From Streptomyces sp. Tu 3180 (lineage in GTDB: Bacteria; Actinomycetota; Actinomycetes; Streptomycetales; Streptomycetaceae), in assembly GCF_009852415.1 (NCBI RefSeq), contig NZ_WOXS01000002.1:1820501-1884500 (forward strand): a stretch of 64,000 nt of DNA. The letters run 5' to 3'. Made by a program: the position numbers and the translations under genes. Shown here piece by piece: positions 34,273 through 43,821 of this stretch (position 1 is its first letter; the number at the start of each line of letters is the position of its first letter). The notes below the pieces were generated by a model. That model did no database searches. It was not told the origin of the DNA and worked only from the letters and a program-made list of their open reading frames with translations.

Positions 34273-35286
34273 GTGCCACGAGCCAGCACCCGCCCCACCA
34301 GCCGGGACGTCGCCCAGGCCGCCGGCGTCTCCCAGGCCGCCGTCTCGCTGGTCCTCGGCGACAAGTGGCGCGGCCGGGTCTCGGAGGCCACGGCCCAGCG
34401 CGTCCGCGAGGCCGCGCGCACCCTGGGCTACCGCCCCAACCTCGCCGCCCGCAACCTGCGCCTCGGCCGCACCCGCACGGTCCTGCTGGTCGTCCCCGCC
34501 CTCACCACGGAGTTCTTCGCGGGGGTCTACACGGGAGCCGCCCGGGTCGCCTCCCGGCACGGCTTCGGCGTGGTCCTCTACCCCTCCCCCGAGGGCATCG
34601 GCCCCGCCCGCGACCCCTTCGCCTCCGCCCAGGCGGCCCTGGACGGCGTGATCGCCTCCTCCATGGCCGCCGAGGCCCTCACCGCGATCCGCGGCGACCA
34701 GCTCCCCCTGGTGATGCTGGACAGCGACCCCGAGGGCACCACGGGGGCGGCCACGGTCAACCTCGACATCGCCGACGGCGTCCGCCAGGTCGCCGACCAC
34801 CTCCTCGCCCTGGGCCACCGCCGCTTCCTCCACCTGGCCGCGGACGTGGCCTCCTGGACCTTCGAGGTGCGCGCCCGCGAACTCGCGGCCCGGCTGCGCG
34901 GGGCCCCGGGCACGTCCCTCCGCACGACGGGGTCCCCCATCTCCATCAAGGGCGCGGAGGCCGCGGCGCACGCCGCGCTCTCGGCCCCCGACCGCCCCAC
35001 CGCCGTGGTCTGCGACGACGACCAGCTGGCGGCCGGCACCTACAAGGCGGCCCGCCGGCTGGGCCTGCGCGTCCCCGACGACCTCTCCGTCACCGGCCTG
35101 GACGACCTGGCCCTGGCCACCGCGATCGACCCGGAGCTCACCACGGTCCGCCTCGACGCGGAGCTCTTCGGCGAACGCGGCATGCAGGCCCTCCTCGCCG
35201 TCCTGGAGCACCGCGCCCCCGAGGCGGGCGACATCCCGGTCGAGCTGGTGGTGAGAGGCTCGACGGGCCCGCCGAGGCTCGGCTGA
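34273..35286 (+). CDS. LacI-family transcriptional regulator
   Basis: This 337-residue regulator has an N-terminal LacI HTH (TSRDVAQAAGVSQAAVSLVL) and hinge (GYRPNLAARNLRLGRT), followed by a periplasmic-binding ligand domain (to about residue 320). The GTG at 34273 has AAGGAG in front of it; an in-frame ATG at 34231 has none. It is divergent from the MFS-pafA operon and probably regulates it; the inducer is unknown. Confidence 0.92.
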   Translation: MPRASTRPTSRDVAQAAGVSQAAVSLVLGDKWRGRVSEATAQRVREAARTLGYRPNLAARNLRLGRTRTVLLVVPALTTEFFAGVYTGAARVASRHGFGVVLYPSPEGIGPARDPFASAQAALDGVIASSMAAEALTAIRGDQLPLVMLDSDPEGTTGAATVNLDIADGVRQVADHLLALGHRRFLHLAADVASWTFEVRARELAARLRGAPGTSLRTTGSPISIKGAEAAAHAALSAPDRPTAVVCDDDQLAAGTYKAARRLGLRVPDDLSVTGLDDLALATAIDPELTTVRLDAELFGERGMQALLAVLEHRAPEAGDIPVELVVRGSTGPPRLG

Positions 35287-35329
35287 GCGGACGGACGCGG
35301 ACCGGCTGGGCGGACGGACGCGGACCGGC
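35287..35329. repeat. Tandem 20-bp direct repeat
   Basis: GCGGACGGACGCGGACCGGC occurs at 35287-35306 and again at 35310-35329, separated by TGG, directly after the LacI stop codon. The function is unknown; it may be slippage-generated. Confidence 0.7.
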
Positions 35330-35453
35330 GCCGGTGCGGGCCGGGAGGCGCGGCCCGGCGTCGTGGGGCGCCTCCCCCGCCTCCTCCCCGGGCCTCGGGT
35401 CCCGCGCACGCGCCGCAGGGACCCGCAAGGGCGCCGCGGGCGCCCGCACACGC

Positions 35454-35485
35454 CGCGCGCCCCGGCCGGCCGGCCGGGGCGCGCG
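35454..35485. terminator. Bidirectional terminator between lacI-type gene and prcA
   Basis: A perfect self-complementary 32-bp stretch rich in CG/CCGG in the convergent gap, 25 bp after the prcA stop on the minus strand. It can serve both genes. Confidence 0.7.
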
Positions 35486-35509
35486 ATGAGACCTGGGACG
35501 TGGCCGGGG

Positions 35510-36274
35510 CTACTCCACGTCTCCCCCGGACTCGGTGTCCTCGTCCGTCTCCGCCTCCGACGCCGTCTCCGCGCCGCCGGCCTCCAGCAGCCGCGACAGC
35601 TGCCGTCCGCTGATCCGCTTGAACTTCCGCTTCTGCGGCCGCGTGCGGTCCAGCACCGCCACCTCCAGCCGCTCCGCGGGGATCTCCCGCTCGCTGCCGT
35701 TGGTGTCCCGGGACAACGACTGCACCGCCAGCTTCAGCGCCTCCGCCAGCGTCATCCCGTCCCGGTGCCGCTGGTCCAGGTACCCGCTGATCTGCTCCGC
35801 GTTGCCGCCCACCGCCACCGAGCCGTGCTCGTCCACGATGGAGCCGTCGTGCGGCAGCCGGTAGATCTGGTCCTGCTCCGGGGTCTCCCCGACCTCGGCC
35901 ACCACCAGCTCCACCTCGTACGGCTTCTCGCCCACGCTCGAGAAGATCGTGCCCAGCGTCTGCGCGTACACGTTCGCCAGGCCCCGGGCCGTCACGTCGT
36001 CCCGGTCGTAGGTGTATCCCCGCAGGTCGGCGTAGCGCACGCCCCCGATCCGCAGGTTCTCGTACTCGTTGTACTTACCGGCCGCGGCGAAGCCGATCCG
36101 GTCGTAGATCTCGCTGAACTTGTGCAGCGCACGGGACGGGTTCTCACCGACGAACACGATGCCGTCGGCGTACTGCAGCACGACCAGGCTGCGGCCACGG
36201 GCGATGCCCTTGCGGGCGTACTCCGCCCGGTCGGCCATCGCCTGCTGGGGTGAGACATAGAACGGCGTCGACAC
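35510..36274 (-). CDS. prcA: 20S proteasome alpha subunit PrcA
   Basis: This 254-residue alpha subunit forms the outer rings of the core particle. It starts with the GTG at 36274 ([20 protein letters not shown]), the gating N-terminus typical of actinobacterial PrcA. The alpha-type signature [20 protein letters not shown] is followed by the conserved [19 protein letters not shown]. It lacks a catalytic N-terminal Thr, as expected. An acidic tail ([15 protein letters not shown]) ends the protein. It is 67 bp downstream of prcB in the same operon. Confidence 0.97.
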   Translation of the reverse strand: MSTPFYVSPQQAMADRAEYARKGIARGRSLVVLQYADGIVFVGENPSRALHKFSEIYDRIGFAAAGKYNEYENLRIGGVRYADLRGYTYDRDDVTARGLANVYAQTLGTIFSSVGEKPYEVELVVAEVGETPEQDQIYRLPHDGSIVDEHGSVAVGGNAEQISGYLDQRHRDGMTLAEALKLAVQSLSRDTNGSEREIPAERLEVAVLDRTRPQKRKFKRISGRQLSRLLEAGGAETASEAETDEDTESGGDVE

Positions 36275-36341
36275 CGGTTATCCGTCCCTTTCTGTCGAAG
36301 TCACTGGACCACCCTGAACAACCAAACCGCCCGCGCCACGA

Positions 36342-37187
36342 CTACAGCAGCGCCGCCCGCGGACCGTCCGGCTGCTCCAGCCGCCGCTCCAGCACGGACC
36401 GGGCGATCCCGGACGCCTCGTCCTCGGAGAGCCGGCGGAAACCGTCCTCGGTGATCACGGTGACGATCGGGTAGATCCGGCGGGCGACATCGGGACCGCC
36501 GGTCGCCGAGTCGTCGTCTGCCGCGTCGTACAGGGCCTGCACCACCAGCGTGGTGGCCTCGGCCTCGCTCAGGTCGTCCCGGAACAGCTTCTTCATCGCG
36601 CCGCGCGCGAAGATCGACCCGGAACCGGTCGCCGCGTACCCCTGCTCCTCCGAACGCCCGCCCGTGACGTCGTAGGAGAAGATCCGCCCCTTCTCCCGGT
36701 CCACGTCGTACCCGGCGAACAGCGGCACCACGGCCAGTCCCTGCATGGCCATGCCCAGGTTCGAGCGGATCATGGTCGACAGCCGGTTCGCCTTGCCCTC
36801 CAGCGACAGCTGCGCGCCCTCGACCTTCTCGAAATGCTCCAGCTCCAGCTGGAACAGCTTCACCATCTCCACGGCCAGTCCCGCCGTACCGGCGATGCCC
36901 ACCGCCGAGTACTCGTCGGCGGGGAACACCTTCTCGATGTCCCGCTGTGCGATGACGTTGCCCATGGTGGCCCGCCGGTCACCGGCGAGCACGACCCCGC
37001 CGGGGAAGGTCACGGCCACGATCGTGGTGCCGTGCGGCGCCTCGATCGCGCCCTGGACGGGCGGCAGCTTCCTCTTGCCGGGCAGCAGTTCCGGCTGGTG
37101 CTCGGAGAGGAAGTCCATGAAGGAGGAGGACCCTGGCGTCAGGAAGGCAGCAGGTAGACGCCCGGTGCTGCGAGTGTTGGCTTCCAC
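36342..37187 (-). CDS. prcB: 20S proteasome beta subunit PrcB (precursor)
   Basis: This 281-residue catalytic beta subunit is made as a proprotein. A 53-residue propeptide ends at HG, and processing exposes Thr54 as mature Thr1 in [10 protein letters not shown]. The mature chain keeps Asp17 (AGDRR) and Lys33 (DIEK), the catalytic partners. The [13 protein letters not shown] segment and [13 protein letters not shown] are family-typical. GTG 37187 follows AAGGA. Its first 49 bp overlap the decayed endonuclease-like gene upstream. Confidence 0.97.
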   Translation of the reverse strand: MEANTRSTGRLPAAFLTPGSSSFMDFLSEHQPELLPGKRKLPPVQGAIEAPHGTTIVAVTFPGGVVLAGDRRATMGNVIAQRDIEKVFPADEYSAVGIAGTAGLAVEMVKLFQLELEHFEKVEGAQLSLEGKANRLSTMIRSNLGMAMQGLAVVPLFAGYDVDREKGRIFSYDVTGGRSEEQGYAATGSGSIFARGAMKKLFRDDLSEAEATTLVVQALYDAADDDSATGGPDVARRIYPIVTVITEDGFRRLSEDEASGIARSVLERRLEQPDGPRAALL

Positions 37188-37455
37188 GCGATTCCTTCCA
37201 CGTATGCGGCAGCCCGCCTTGTGGCATCGGGCCGATCCTTGAACTGCCCCAGCACGGCACGGCGGCTGAAGCACGGTACGCCACGGACCCTACCCGTCTT
37301 GTGGCGGTGATCCACACGCGTTGCGGGAGCTCGCGGGCCCGTGGGGCAGGGGACCCGCGGTCCGGCGGAGCGGACCGCGGCGCCGCGGCGAAGGCCGCCC
37401 GCGGCCGGGGTTCCCCGCACCGCGGGCAGCGCTTCGCCCTCTGCTCCTGCCGCAC
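37139..37455 (-). pseudogene. Decayed endonuclease-VII-like gene between pup and prcB
   Basis: Two fragments of one family lie in different frames here. From 37455 downward one frame begins MRQEQRAKRCPRCGEPRPRA, like the N-terminus of recombination endonuclease VII-like proteins with its first Cys pair. From about 37315 down to the stop at 37139, another frame reads [17 protein letters not shown] and then [20 protein letters not shown], like the C-terminal HNH part. Roughly 45 codons between them are missing, and the second Cys pair is replaced by CFSRR. I recall an intact endonuclease VII gene at this position in S. coelicolor. The tail overlaps prcB by 49 bp. Confidence 0.7.
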
Positions 37456-37500
37456 CCGCCGCCCCCGTCACACGACCTTCGATCCGAAGGCCGAAGGGGC

Positions 37501-37719
37501 CTACTGGCCACCCTTCTGAACGAAGGACCGCACGAAGTCCTCGGCATTGGCCTCGAGGACGTCGTCGATCTCGTCGAGGACGTCGTCCACGTCGTCCGAC
37601 AGCTTCTCGTGACGCTCCTTGAGGTCCTCCGAAGCCTGCGCCTCCGCCGCCTGCTCCTCGACCTCCTCCGTGGACCGGGTGGCCTTCTGCTGTCCGCCGC
37701 CGGTGTCCTTGGTCGCCAT
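37501..37719 (-). CDS. pup: Prokaryotic ubiquitin-like protein Pup
   Basis: This 72-residue, largely disordered modifier ends in GGQ. The C-terminal Gln is deamidated by Dop before PafA attaches it to Lys side chains. Residues 21-52 form the coiled-coil-binding region for Arc ([20 protein letters not shown]). The ATG at 37719 is preceded by GGTGAGG. No stop codon separates it from the dop frame upstream, see dop. Confidence 0.98.
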   Translation of the reverse strand: MATKDTGGGQQKATRSTEEVEEQAAEAQASEDLKERHEKLSDDVDDVLDEIDDVLEANAEDFVRSFVQKGGQ

Positions 37720-37909
37720 CACCCTCACCCCGCTCGGTTCGCCCGACACAGTTGCTCGGTCAAGATCAGACCCTACAAGCCGGGTCCGACCGTGCCCCCG
37801 CAGTTGCTCCAACGTACGGGGGCCGTCTCGATGATTCCCGGACCCGGGATTTTCCACCCTGTCCGGCCGGCCCTTCCCGGGTACCCGCGGATACCCGCTC
37901 AGCCCCGGC

Positions 37910-39420
37910 TCACCCCCGGACAACACCCTGACCAGGTCTTCCGCCGTACGGCAGCGGTCCAGGAGGGCCTTGACGTGATTACGCGTTCCGCGAAGCGGTT
38001 CCAGGGTTGGGACCCGCTGGAGCGAGTCCCGGCCCGGCAGATCGAAGATCACCGAGTCCCAGGAGGCCGCCGCGACGTCGTCCGCGTACTGTTCCAGGCA
38101 CCGCCCGCGGAAGTAGGCGCGGGTGTCCTCAGGGGGCGCCGTACGGGCCCGTTCGACCTCCGCCTCGTCCAGCAGCCGCTTCATCCTGCCCCGGGCCACC
38201 AGACGGTTGTACAGGCCCTTGTCGGGCCGCACGTCGGCGTACTGGAGGTCCACGAGGTGCAGCCGGGCGGCGTCCCAGTCCAGGCCGTCCCTGCGCCGGT
38301 AGCCCTCCATGAGTTCCCGCTTGGCGACCCAGTCCAGCTCGCCGGCCAGGCTCATCGGGTCGTTCTCCAGGCGGGTGAGGGTGTCCTCCCAGCGCGCCAG
38401 GACGTCCTTGGTCTGCTCGTCGGCGTCCGCCCCGAACCGTTCCTCCACGTACTTGCGGGCCAGCTCGAAGTACTCCATCTGGAGCTGGACCGCGGTGAGC
38501 GTGCGCCCGCTGCGCAGCGTGACGAGCCGCTTCAGCGACGGGTCGTGCGAGACCTGGTGCAGGGTGCGGACGGGCTGGTCGACCGCCAGGTCCACCGCGA
38601 TGAAGCCGTCCTCGATCATCGACAGGACCAGGGCCGTCGTGCCCAGCTTGAGGTAGGTCGAGATCTCGGACAGGTTCGCGTCGCCGATGATCACGTGCAG
38701 CCGGCGGTACTTCTCCGCGTCCGCGTGCGGCTCGTCGCGCGTGTTGATGATCGGACGCTTCAGCGTGGTCTCCAGGCCCACCTCGACCTCGAAGTAGTCC
38801 GCGCGCTGGCTCAGCTGGAAGCCGTGCTCGTGGCCGTCCTGGCCGATGCCGACGCGGCCGGCCCCTGCGAAGACCTGCCGGGAGACGAAGAACGGCGTCA
38901 GGTGGCGCACGATGTCCGAGAAGGGGGTCTCCCGCTTCATCAGGTAGTTCTCGTGCGTGCCGTAGGACGCGCCCTTGTTGTCGGTGTTGTTCTTGTACAG
39001 GTGGATCGGCTGGGCACCCGGGAGCTGAGCCGCCCGCTCCGCCGCCTCGGCCATGATCCGCTCGCCGGCCTTGTCCCACAGGACGGCGTCGCGCGGGTTG
39101 GTGACCTCGGGGGCGCTGTACTCGGGGTGGGCGTGGTCGACGTAGAGCCGCGCGCCGTTGGTGAGGATCACGTTGGCCAGGCCGATGTCCTCGTCGGTGA
39201 GCTGGCTGGCGTCGGCGGCCTCGCGGGCGAGGTCGAAGCCTCGCGCGTCGCGCAGCGGGTTCTCCTCCTCGAAGTCCCAGCGGGCCCGGCGGGCCCGGTG
39301 CATCGCCGCCGCGTAGGCGTTCACGATCTGGGACGAGGTGAGCATGGCATTGGCGTTCGGGTGGCCGGGGACGGAGATTCCGTACTCCGTCTCGATGCCC
39401 ATTACTCGCCGTACGGTCAT
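37910..39420 (-). CDS. dop: Pup deamidase/depupylase Dop (native stop apparently lost by -1 frameshift)
   Basis: Dop deamidates the Pup C-terminal Gln and removes Pup from substrates. It is a PafA paralogue: [48 protein letters not shown] and [20 protein letters not shown] are seen. The expected family end, [12 protein letters not shown], is reached at codon 503. At that point the G5 run (complement of 37913-37917) would need a sixth G to bring TGA at 37912-37910 into frame. As written, the frame stays open for another 64 codons, enters pup in frame and ends at 37501, a 639-residue Dop-linker-Pup reading. This may be a real mutation or a homopolymer sequencing error. Confidence 0.92.
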
Positions 39421-39608
39421 GCGGCCCTCCTTGCCCGGCGGCGTCCCCGGTCGGGGGCGCTGCTGCACCACCGGCGCTCCGGTGCGTGTGCGGTGCCCGT
39501 CCCCGCACTGCGCGACTCGGCGGTACGGAAGAGCCTAGAACGCCTTTGCGCTGGTGGGGAGATCATTTGCGTCATTGCTGTGCTCCAGCCGTGGCCCGAA
39601 AAGCACTC

Positions 39609-39641
39609 GGCTGCGGGTACCCGCTGAGGGCACCCGCAGCC
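39609..39641 (-). terminator. Terminator of arc
   Basis: A 10-bp stem (GGCTGCGGGT/ACCCGCAGCC) with a 13-base loop within 43 bp of the arc stop codon, before the dop promoter region. Confidence 0.65.
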
Positions 39642-39651
39642 ACCCTGGCTT

Positions 39652-41418
39652 TTACAGGTACTGACCGGTGTTCGCCACCGTGTCGATGGAGCGTCCGGTG
39701 TCCGCGCCCTGCTTTCCGGTGATGAGGGTACGGATGTAAACGATCCGCTCGCCCTTCTTTCCGGAGATGCGGGCCCAGTCGTCCGGGTTGGTGGTGTTGG
39801 GCAGGTCCTCGTTCTCCTTGAACTCGTCCACGCAGGCCTGGAGCAGGTGGGAGACGCGGAGGCCCTTCTGGCTCTTCTCGAGGAAGTCCTTGATCGCCAT
39901 CTTCTTGGCGCGGCCCACGATGTTCTCGATCATGGCGCCGGAATTGAAGTCCTTGAAGTAGAGGACTTCCTTGTCGCCGTTGGCGTAGGTGACCTCCAGG
40001 AAGCGGTTCTCCTCGGATTCGGCGTACATCTGTTCCACGGCGGTCTGGATCATGCTCTGGACCGTCATGCCCTTGTCGCCACCGTGCTCGGCGAGGTCGT
40101 CGCTGTGCAGGGGGAGGCGCTCGGTGAGGTACTTGCCGAAGATGTCCTTGGCCGCCTCGGCGTCCGGACGCTCGATCTTGATCTTCACGTCCAGCCGGCC
40201 GGGCCGCAGGATGGCGGGGTCGATCATGTCCTCGCGGTTGGAGGCACCGATCACGACCACGTTCTGCAGGCCCTCCACACCGTCGATCTCGGCGAGCAGC
40301 TGCGGGACGATGGTGTTCTCCACGTCCGAGCTGACACCGGAGCCGCGGGTGCGGAAGAGGGACTCCATCTCGTCGAAGAAGACGATGACGGGGGTGCCCT
40401 CGCTGGCCTTCTCACGGGCCCGCTGGAAGACCAGGCGGATCTGCCGCTCGGTCTCGCCGACGTACTTGTTCAGCAGCTCGGGGCCCTTGATGTTGAGGAA
40501 GAAGCTCTTGCCGGCGGCCTGGCCGGTGACCTCGGCGACCTTCTTGGCCAGCGAGTTGGCGACGGCCTTGGCGATGAGCGTCTTGCCGCATCCGGGGGGC
40601 CCGTACAGCAGCACGCCCTTGGGCGGCCGCAGTTCGTGCTCCTTGAACAGGTCCGGGTAGAGGTACGGCAGCTCGACCGCGTCGCGGATGGCCTCGATCT
40701 GGTTGCCGAGGCCGCCGATCTGCTCGTATCCGATGTCGGGGACCTCTTCGAGGACGAGCTCCTCGACCTCGCTCTTCGGCACGACCTCGTAGACGTACCC
40801 GGAGCGGGGCTCCATGAGCAGGGCGTCGCCGGGGCGGATGGTGACGTCCAGCAGCGGCTCGGCGAGCCGTACCACCCGCTCCTCGTCGGTGTGCCCGAGC
40901 ACCAGGGCCCGCTCGCCGTCCTCGAGGATCTCCTTGAGGGTGACGATGTCACCGACGCGCTCGAACTCCATGGCCTCGACCACGTTGAGCGCTTCGTTCA
41001 GCATCACTTCCTGGCCGCGCCGGAGCTCGTCGAGCTCGACGCTGGGGCTGACGTTCACCCGGAGCTTGCGGCCTCCGGTGAAGATGTCGGCCGTGCCGTC
41101 CTCGTTCGCCGTGAGGAAGACCCCGAAGCCGGCCGGGGGCTGTGCGAGCCGGTCGACCTCCTCCTTGAGGGCCACGATCTGGTCGCGGGCCTCACGGAGC
41201 GTGTTGGCGAGTCGTTCGTTCTGGGCGGACACGCCGGCCAGGTTGGTCTGCAGCTCGACGATCCGCTCTTCGAGAATCCTCGTGTGTCGCGGAGAGTCGG
41301 CGAGCTTGCGTCGCAGGACGGCGATCTCCTGCTCAAGGTAGGCGATCTGCCCGGTCGGGTCGTCGGACCCGCGTCCCGGGCGGATGCCGCGGTTCATGTC
41401 GTCGTCGTGGGCTGCCAC
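39652..41418 (-). CDS. arc: Proteasome-associated AAA ATPase Arc (Mpa)
   Basis: This 588-residue ring ATPase recognises Pup and unfolds substrates into the proteasome. Domain order: N-terminal coiled coil (residues about 14-72, [20 protein letters not shown]), two OB folds (about 80-220), an AAA domain with Walker A GPPGCGKT and Walker B VFFDEMES, and the C-terminal helical lid. It ends in GQYL, the tail with a penultimate Tyr that docks into the alpha ring. GTG 41418 follows GGAGGTGAGG. It is upstream of dop, pup, prcB and prcA on the same strand. Confidence 0.97.
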   Translation of the reverse strand: MAAHDDDMNRGIRPGRGSDDPTGQIAYLEQEIAVLRRKLADSPRHTRILEERIVELQTNLAGVSAQNERLANTLREARDQIVALKEEVDRLAQPPAGFGVFLTANEDGTADIFTGGRKLRVNVSPSVELDELRRGQEVMLNEALNVVEAMEFERVGDIVTLKEILEDGERALVLGHTDEERVVRLAEPLLDVTIRPGDALLMEPRSGYVYEVVPKSEVEELVLEEVPDIGYEQIGGLGNQIEAIRDAVELPYLYPDLFKEHELRPPKGVLLYGPPGCGKTLIAKAVANSLAKKVAEVTGQAAGKSFFLNIKGPELLNKYVGETERQIRLVFQRAREKASEGTPVIVFFDEMESLFRTRGSGVSSDVENTIVPQLLAEIDGVEGLQNVVVIGASNREDMIDPAILRPGRLDVKIKIERPDAEAAKDIFGKYLTERLPLHSDDLAEHGGDKGMTVQSMIQTAVEQMYAESEENRFLEVTYANGDKEVLYFKDFNSGAMIENIVGRAKKMAIKDFLEKSQKGLRVSHLLQACVDEFKENEDLPNTTNPDDWARISGKKGERIVYIRTLITGKQGADTGRSIDTVANTGQYL

Positions 41419-41456
41419 GGTCCTCACCTCCTCCAAGGGGAGCTGGACGCTTCCAG

Positions 41457-41484
41457 ACCCTACCTGGGCGGGTGTCGATTGAAA
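41457..41484 (-). promoter_or_regulatory. Promoter candidate for arc
   Basis: On the minus strand TTTCAA (complement of 41479-41484), 16 bp, then TAGGGT (complement of 41457-41462), about 40 bp before the GTG at 41418. Confidence 0.5.
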
Positions 41485-41588
41485 CCCCTAGATCACAAAG
41501 ACGGTCGGGGTGTGTCCGATCTTCACCCTTGCGCTCTCCCTCACGCCAGGGGAATACCCACGGAAGATGATTGGAACCCAGGCACGGG

Positions 41589-41594
41589 TAGGGT
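41589..41594 (+). promoter_or_regulatory. -10 element for the ferredoxin gene
   Basis: TAGGGT on the + strand, 70 bp before the ATG at 41664, with a weak GATGAT 17 bp upstream. Confidence 0.35.
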
Positions 41595-41663
41595 CGACGT
41601 GTTCAACACCCGTCGGAGCTGGCCGGATTCCCGTCCGGTCCGACGCAGGAAACGGCAGGAGAG

Positions 41664-41969
41664 ATGAGCGTGCAGCAGGAGGCCGGAGTCGACGGCGAGG
41701 CCCTGGAGGTCTGGATCGACCAGGACCTGTGTACCGGTGACGGCATCTGCGCCCAGTACGCGCCCGAGGTGTTCGAGCTGGACATCGACGGCCTGGCCTA
41801 CGTGAAGAACCCGCAGGACGAGCTGCTGCAGGACAGGGGGGCGACAACACCCGTACCGCTGCCGCTTCTCACGGACGTGATCGACTCCGCGAAGGAGTGT
41901 CCGGGCGAGTGCATCCACGTGCGTCGCGTTTCGGACAGCGTCGAGGTGTACGGACCGGACGCCGCGTGA
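41664..41969 (+). CDS. Ferredoxin, probably 3Fe-4S
   Basis: This small acidic ferredoxin has 101 residues. The cluster ligands are in DLCTGDGICAQYAPEVF (Cys, Gly-Asp-Gly spacing, Cys) and ECPGECIHV. One Cys of the usual first set is replaced by Gly/Asp, typical of 3Fe-4S ferredoxins that serve Streptomyces P450s. The GGCAGGAGAG site precedes the ATG at 41664. It is divergent from arc; the closest P450 (rarE) is 23 kb away, so a partner cannot be named. Confidence 0.92.
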   Translation: MSVQQEAGVDGEALEVWIDQDLCTGDGICAQYAPEVFELDIDGLAYVKNPQDELLQDRGATTPVPLPLLTDVIDSAKECPGECIHVRRVSDSVEVYGPDAA

Positions 41970-42021
41970 GGGGCATGACACAGCGCGTCACTATTGTCTG
42001 ATTCCTCACATGCTGGGGCAC

Positions 42022-42045
42022 GCGCCCCGGCCCACGCCGGGGCGC
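42022..42045. terminator. Convergent terminator after the ferredoxin gene
   Basis: A 10-bp GC stem (GCGCCCCGGC/GCCGGGGCGC) with CCAC loop in the 79-bp convergent gap with the secreted-protein gene. Confidence 0.65.
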
Positions 42046-42048
42046 CGG

Positions 42049-42627
42049 TCACACGCTCCTGGCGCCGGACGGGGCGGACCGCACGAACGCGCCGTTCTCC
42101 CACCGCCACTTCACGTCCTCGCGCACGTCGGGGCAGCAACTGGGGACGTCGGCCGTCGAGTAACCGAGGAGCGTGGCGGTGACGTCGCCGTCGCGCAGGG
42201 CGAAGTCGTCGACTTTCGTGCGGTCCTTGGGGTCGACGAGGGTGGCGACCACGCGCGGCGCGCCGCCCTCCGCGGCCCGGGTGAGGACGTACACCCCGTC
42301 GGGCGGGGTCCCCATCGGGGCGTCGCAGTGGACGACCGCCACCGTCTCCGGGCGTCCGTCGCCGTCGAGGTCGCCGGACGCCTTCCTCTTCACCACGAGG
42401 TCCACCGGACCGCACTCGAGCGGGAACTCGGCGGCCGCCGGGTCGGGCGGGGCGATGTGGGCCGGCGCGCTCTGCGTCCGCGGCCCGGGCGCCTGGGCCG
42501 CGGTCGCGGCGCCGGGCTGGAGGACCGAGGAGAGGGCCACGACACCGGCGACGGCCGTGGCGGTGGCGACCCAGTGGATCGGGCGGGTGTGCGTGTGGGC
42601 GAGCTCCGGGACGGCGGAAGGCTGCAC
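42049..42627 (-). CDS. Secreted protein of unknown function
   Basis: This 192-residue product starts at GTG 42627. A hydrophobic helix (residues about 17-38, WVATATAVAGVVALSSVLQP) followed by ATAAQA looks like a signal peptide with an N-region of about 16 residues. The mature part contains SGDLDGDGRPETVAVVHCDA, a Ca-binding-like DxDGDG turn, and cysteines at ECGP, VHCD and SCCP that may form disulfides. I do not recognise the family; FG-GAP-like turns are possible. Confidence 0.78.
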   Translation of the reverse strand: MQPSAVPELAHTHTRPIHWVATATAVAGVVALSSVLQPGAATAAQAPGPRTQSAPAHIAPPDPAAAEFPLECGPVDLVVKRKASGDLDGDGRPETVAVVHCDAPMGTPPDGVYVLTRAAEGGAPRVVATLVDPKDRTKVDDFALRDGDVTATLLGYSTADVPSCCPDVREDVKWRWENGAFVRSAPSGARSV

Positions 42628-42770
42628 GAGGAGTGTCTCCTGTGAGGGCTGTGCCGGTGGGGGTGGCCAGCATCGTGCCACACGTCACAGTACGGGGGAA
42701 CGGCGGGGGTGTGGAGTTCCCGTGCGGGGGAACCGGGAAGGGTCGCGGTCCTCGCCCCGCGTCAACGCGA

Positions 42771-42822
42771 AAGCGCCGTGGCGCAGTTCCCGGAAGGCCC
42801 CGGGAACTGCGCCACGGCGCTT
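42771..42822 (-). terminator. Strong terminator of the trmI gene
   Basis: A perfect 23-bp stem with a 6-base AAGGCC loop (arms 42771-42793 and 42800-42822), 31 bp after the trmI stop. It is the longest hairpin in the window. Confidence 0.85.
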
Positions 42823-42853
42823 GTACGTTGTGTCGTGAGGGCGGCGGACCGTC

Positions 42854-43756
42854 TCAGCGGGCGGTGCCCGCGTCGGCGTTGGGTCCCGCGTAGTCCTCGC
42901 CGTAGGCGCCCTTGGCGGGGCGGCGGCGGCGCATGGGCGGCTCGACGCCGTCGGCGAGGCGGCGGGCGGTGAGCAGGAAGCCGGTGTGGCCGATCATCCG
43001 GTGGTCCGGGCGGACGGCCAGGCCCTCGATGTGCCAGTTGCGGATCATCGTCTCCCAGGCGGTCGGCTCGTTGAAGCAGCCGATCTCGCGGATGGACTCG
43101 ACGGTCCGGGCGAGCTGGGTGGTGGTCGCGACGTAGCAGCACAGGATGCCGCCGGGCACGAGCGCCTTGGAGACGGCCTCGAGGCACTCCCAGGGGGCGA
43201 GCATGTCGAGGATGACGCGGTCGACGTCGGTGTCGGACAGGTTGTCCTGGAGGTCGCCGACGGTCAGCTGCCAGGCCGGGTGCGGGCCGCCGAAGTAGCG
43301 CTCGACGTTCTGCCGGGCGATGTCGGCGAAGTCCTCGCGGCGCTCGTAGCTGTGCAGCATGCCCTGGTCGCCGATGGCGCGCAGCAGGAAGCTGCTGAGC
43401 GAGCCGGAGCCGACGCCGGCCTCCACGACGCGCGCGCCGGGGAAGATGTCGGCGAAGGCGAGGATCTGCCCCGCGTCCTTGGGGTAGACGACGGCGGCCC
43501 CGCGGGGCATGGACAGGACGTAGTCGGGGAGCAGGGGGCGCAGCGCGAGGTAGGCGACGTTCCCGGTGGTGCGGACAACGCTGCCCTCGGGAGCGCCGAT
43601 CAGTTCGTCGTGCGGGAAGGAACCCTTGTGGGTGTGGAAGTTCTTCCCGGCCTCGAGCGTGAACGTGTAGTGGCGGCCCTTGGGGTCGGTCAGCTGAACC
43701 TGGTCCCCGACCTTGAAGGGCCCGCGCCTGCGGGCGGCACCGGTCGGTTCGGACAT
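42854..43756 (-). CDS. trmI: tRNA (adenine-58-N1)-methyltransferase TrmI
   Basis: This 300-residue SAM-dependent enzyme methylates A58 in the T-loop of tRNA. Seen: an N-terminal beta domain with VGDQVQLTDPKGRHYTFTLE, the SAM loop VVEAGVGSGSLS (residues about 110-121), YERREDFADIARQNV, and DRVILDMLAPWECLE as the active-site loop. It is tetrameric in relatives. A strong hairpin ends the transcript. It shares its place with the RecB-like gene and an M50 protease in other actinomycetes. Confidence 0.96.
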   Translation of the reverse strand: MSEPTGAARRRGPFKVGDQVQLTDPKGRHYTFTLEAGKNFHTHKGSFPHDELIGAPEGSVVRTTGNVAYLALRPLLPDYVLSMPRGAAVVYPKDAGQILAFADIFPGARVVEAGVGSGSLSSFLLRAIGDQGMLHSYERREDFADIARQNVERYFGGPHPAWQLTVGDLQDNLSDTDVDRVILDMLAPWECLEAVSKALVPGGILCCYVATTTQLARTVESIREIGCFNEPTAWETMIRNWHIEGLAVRPDHRMIGHTGFLLTARRLADGVEPPMRRRRPAKGAYGEDYAGPNADAGTAR

Positions 43757-43821
43757 GTGACCAGCCTACCGGTCCCCGCGGGGGCCGCCGACCACGCGGG
43801 CCGCCCCCGGGGCCTCCGGGA

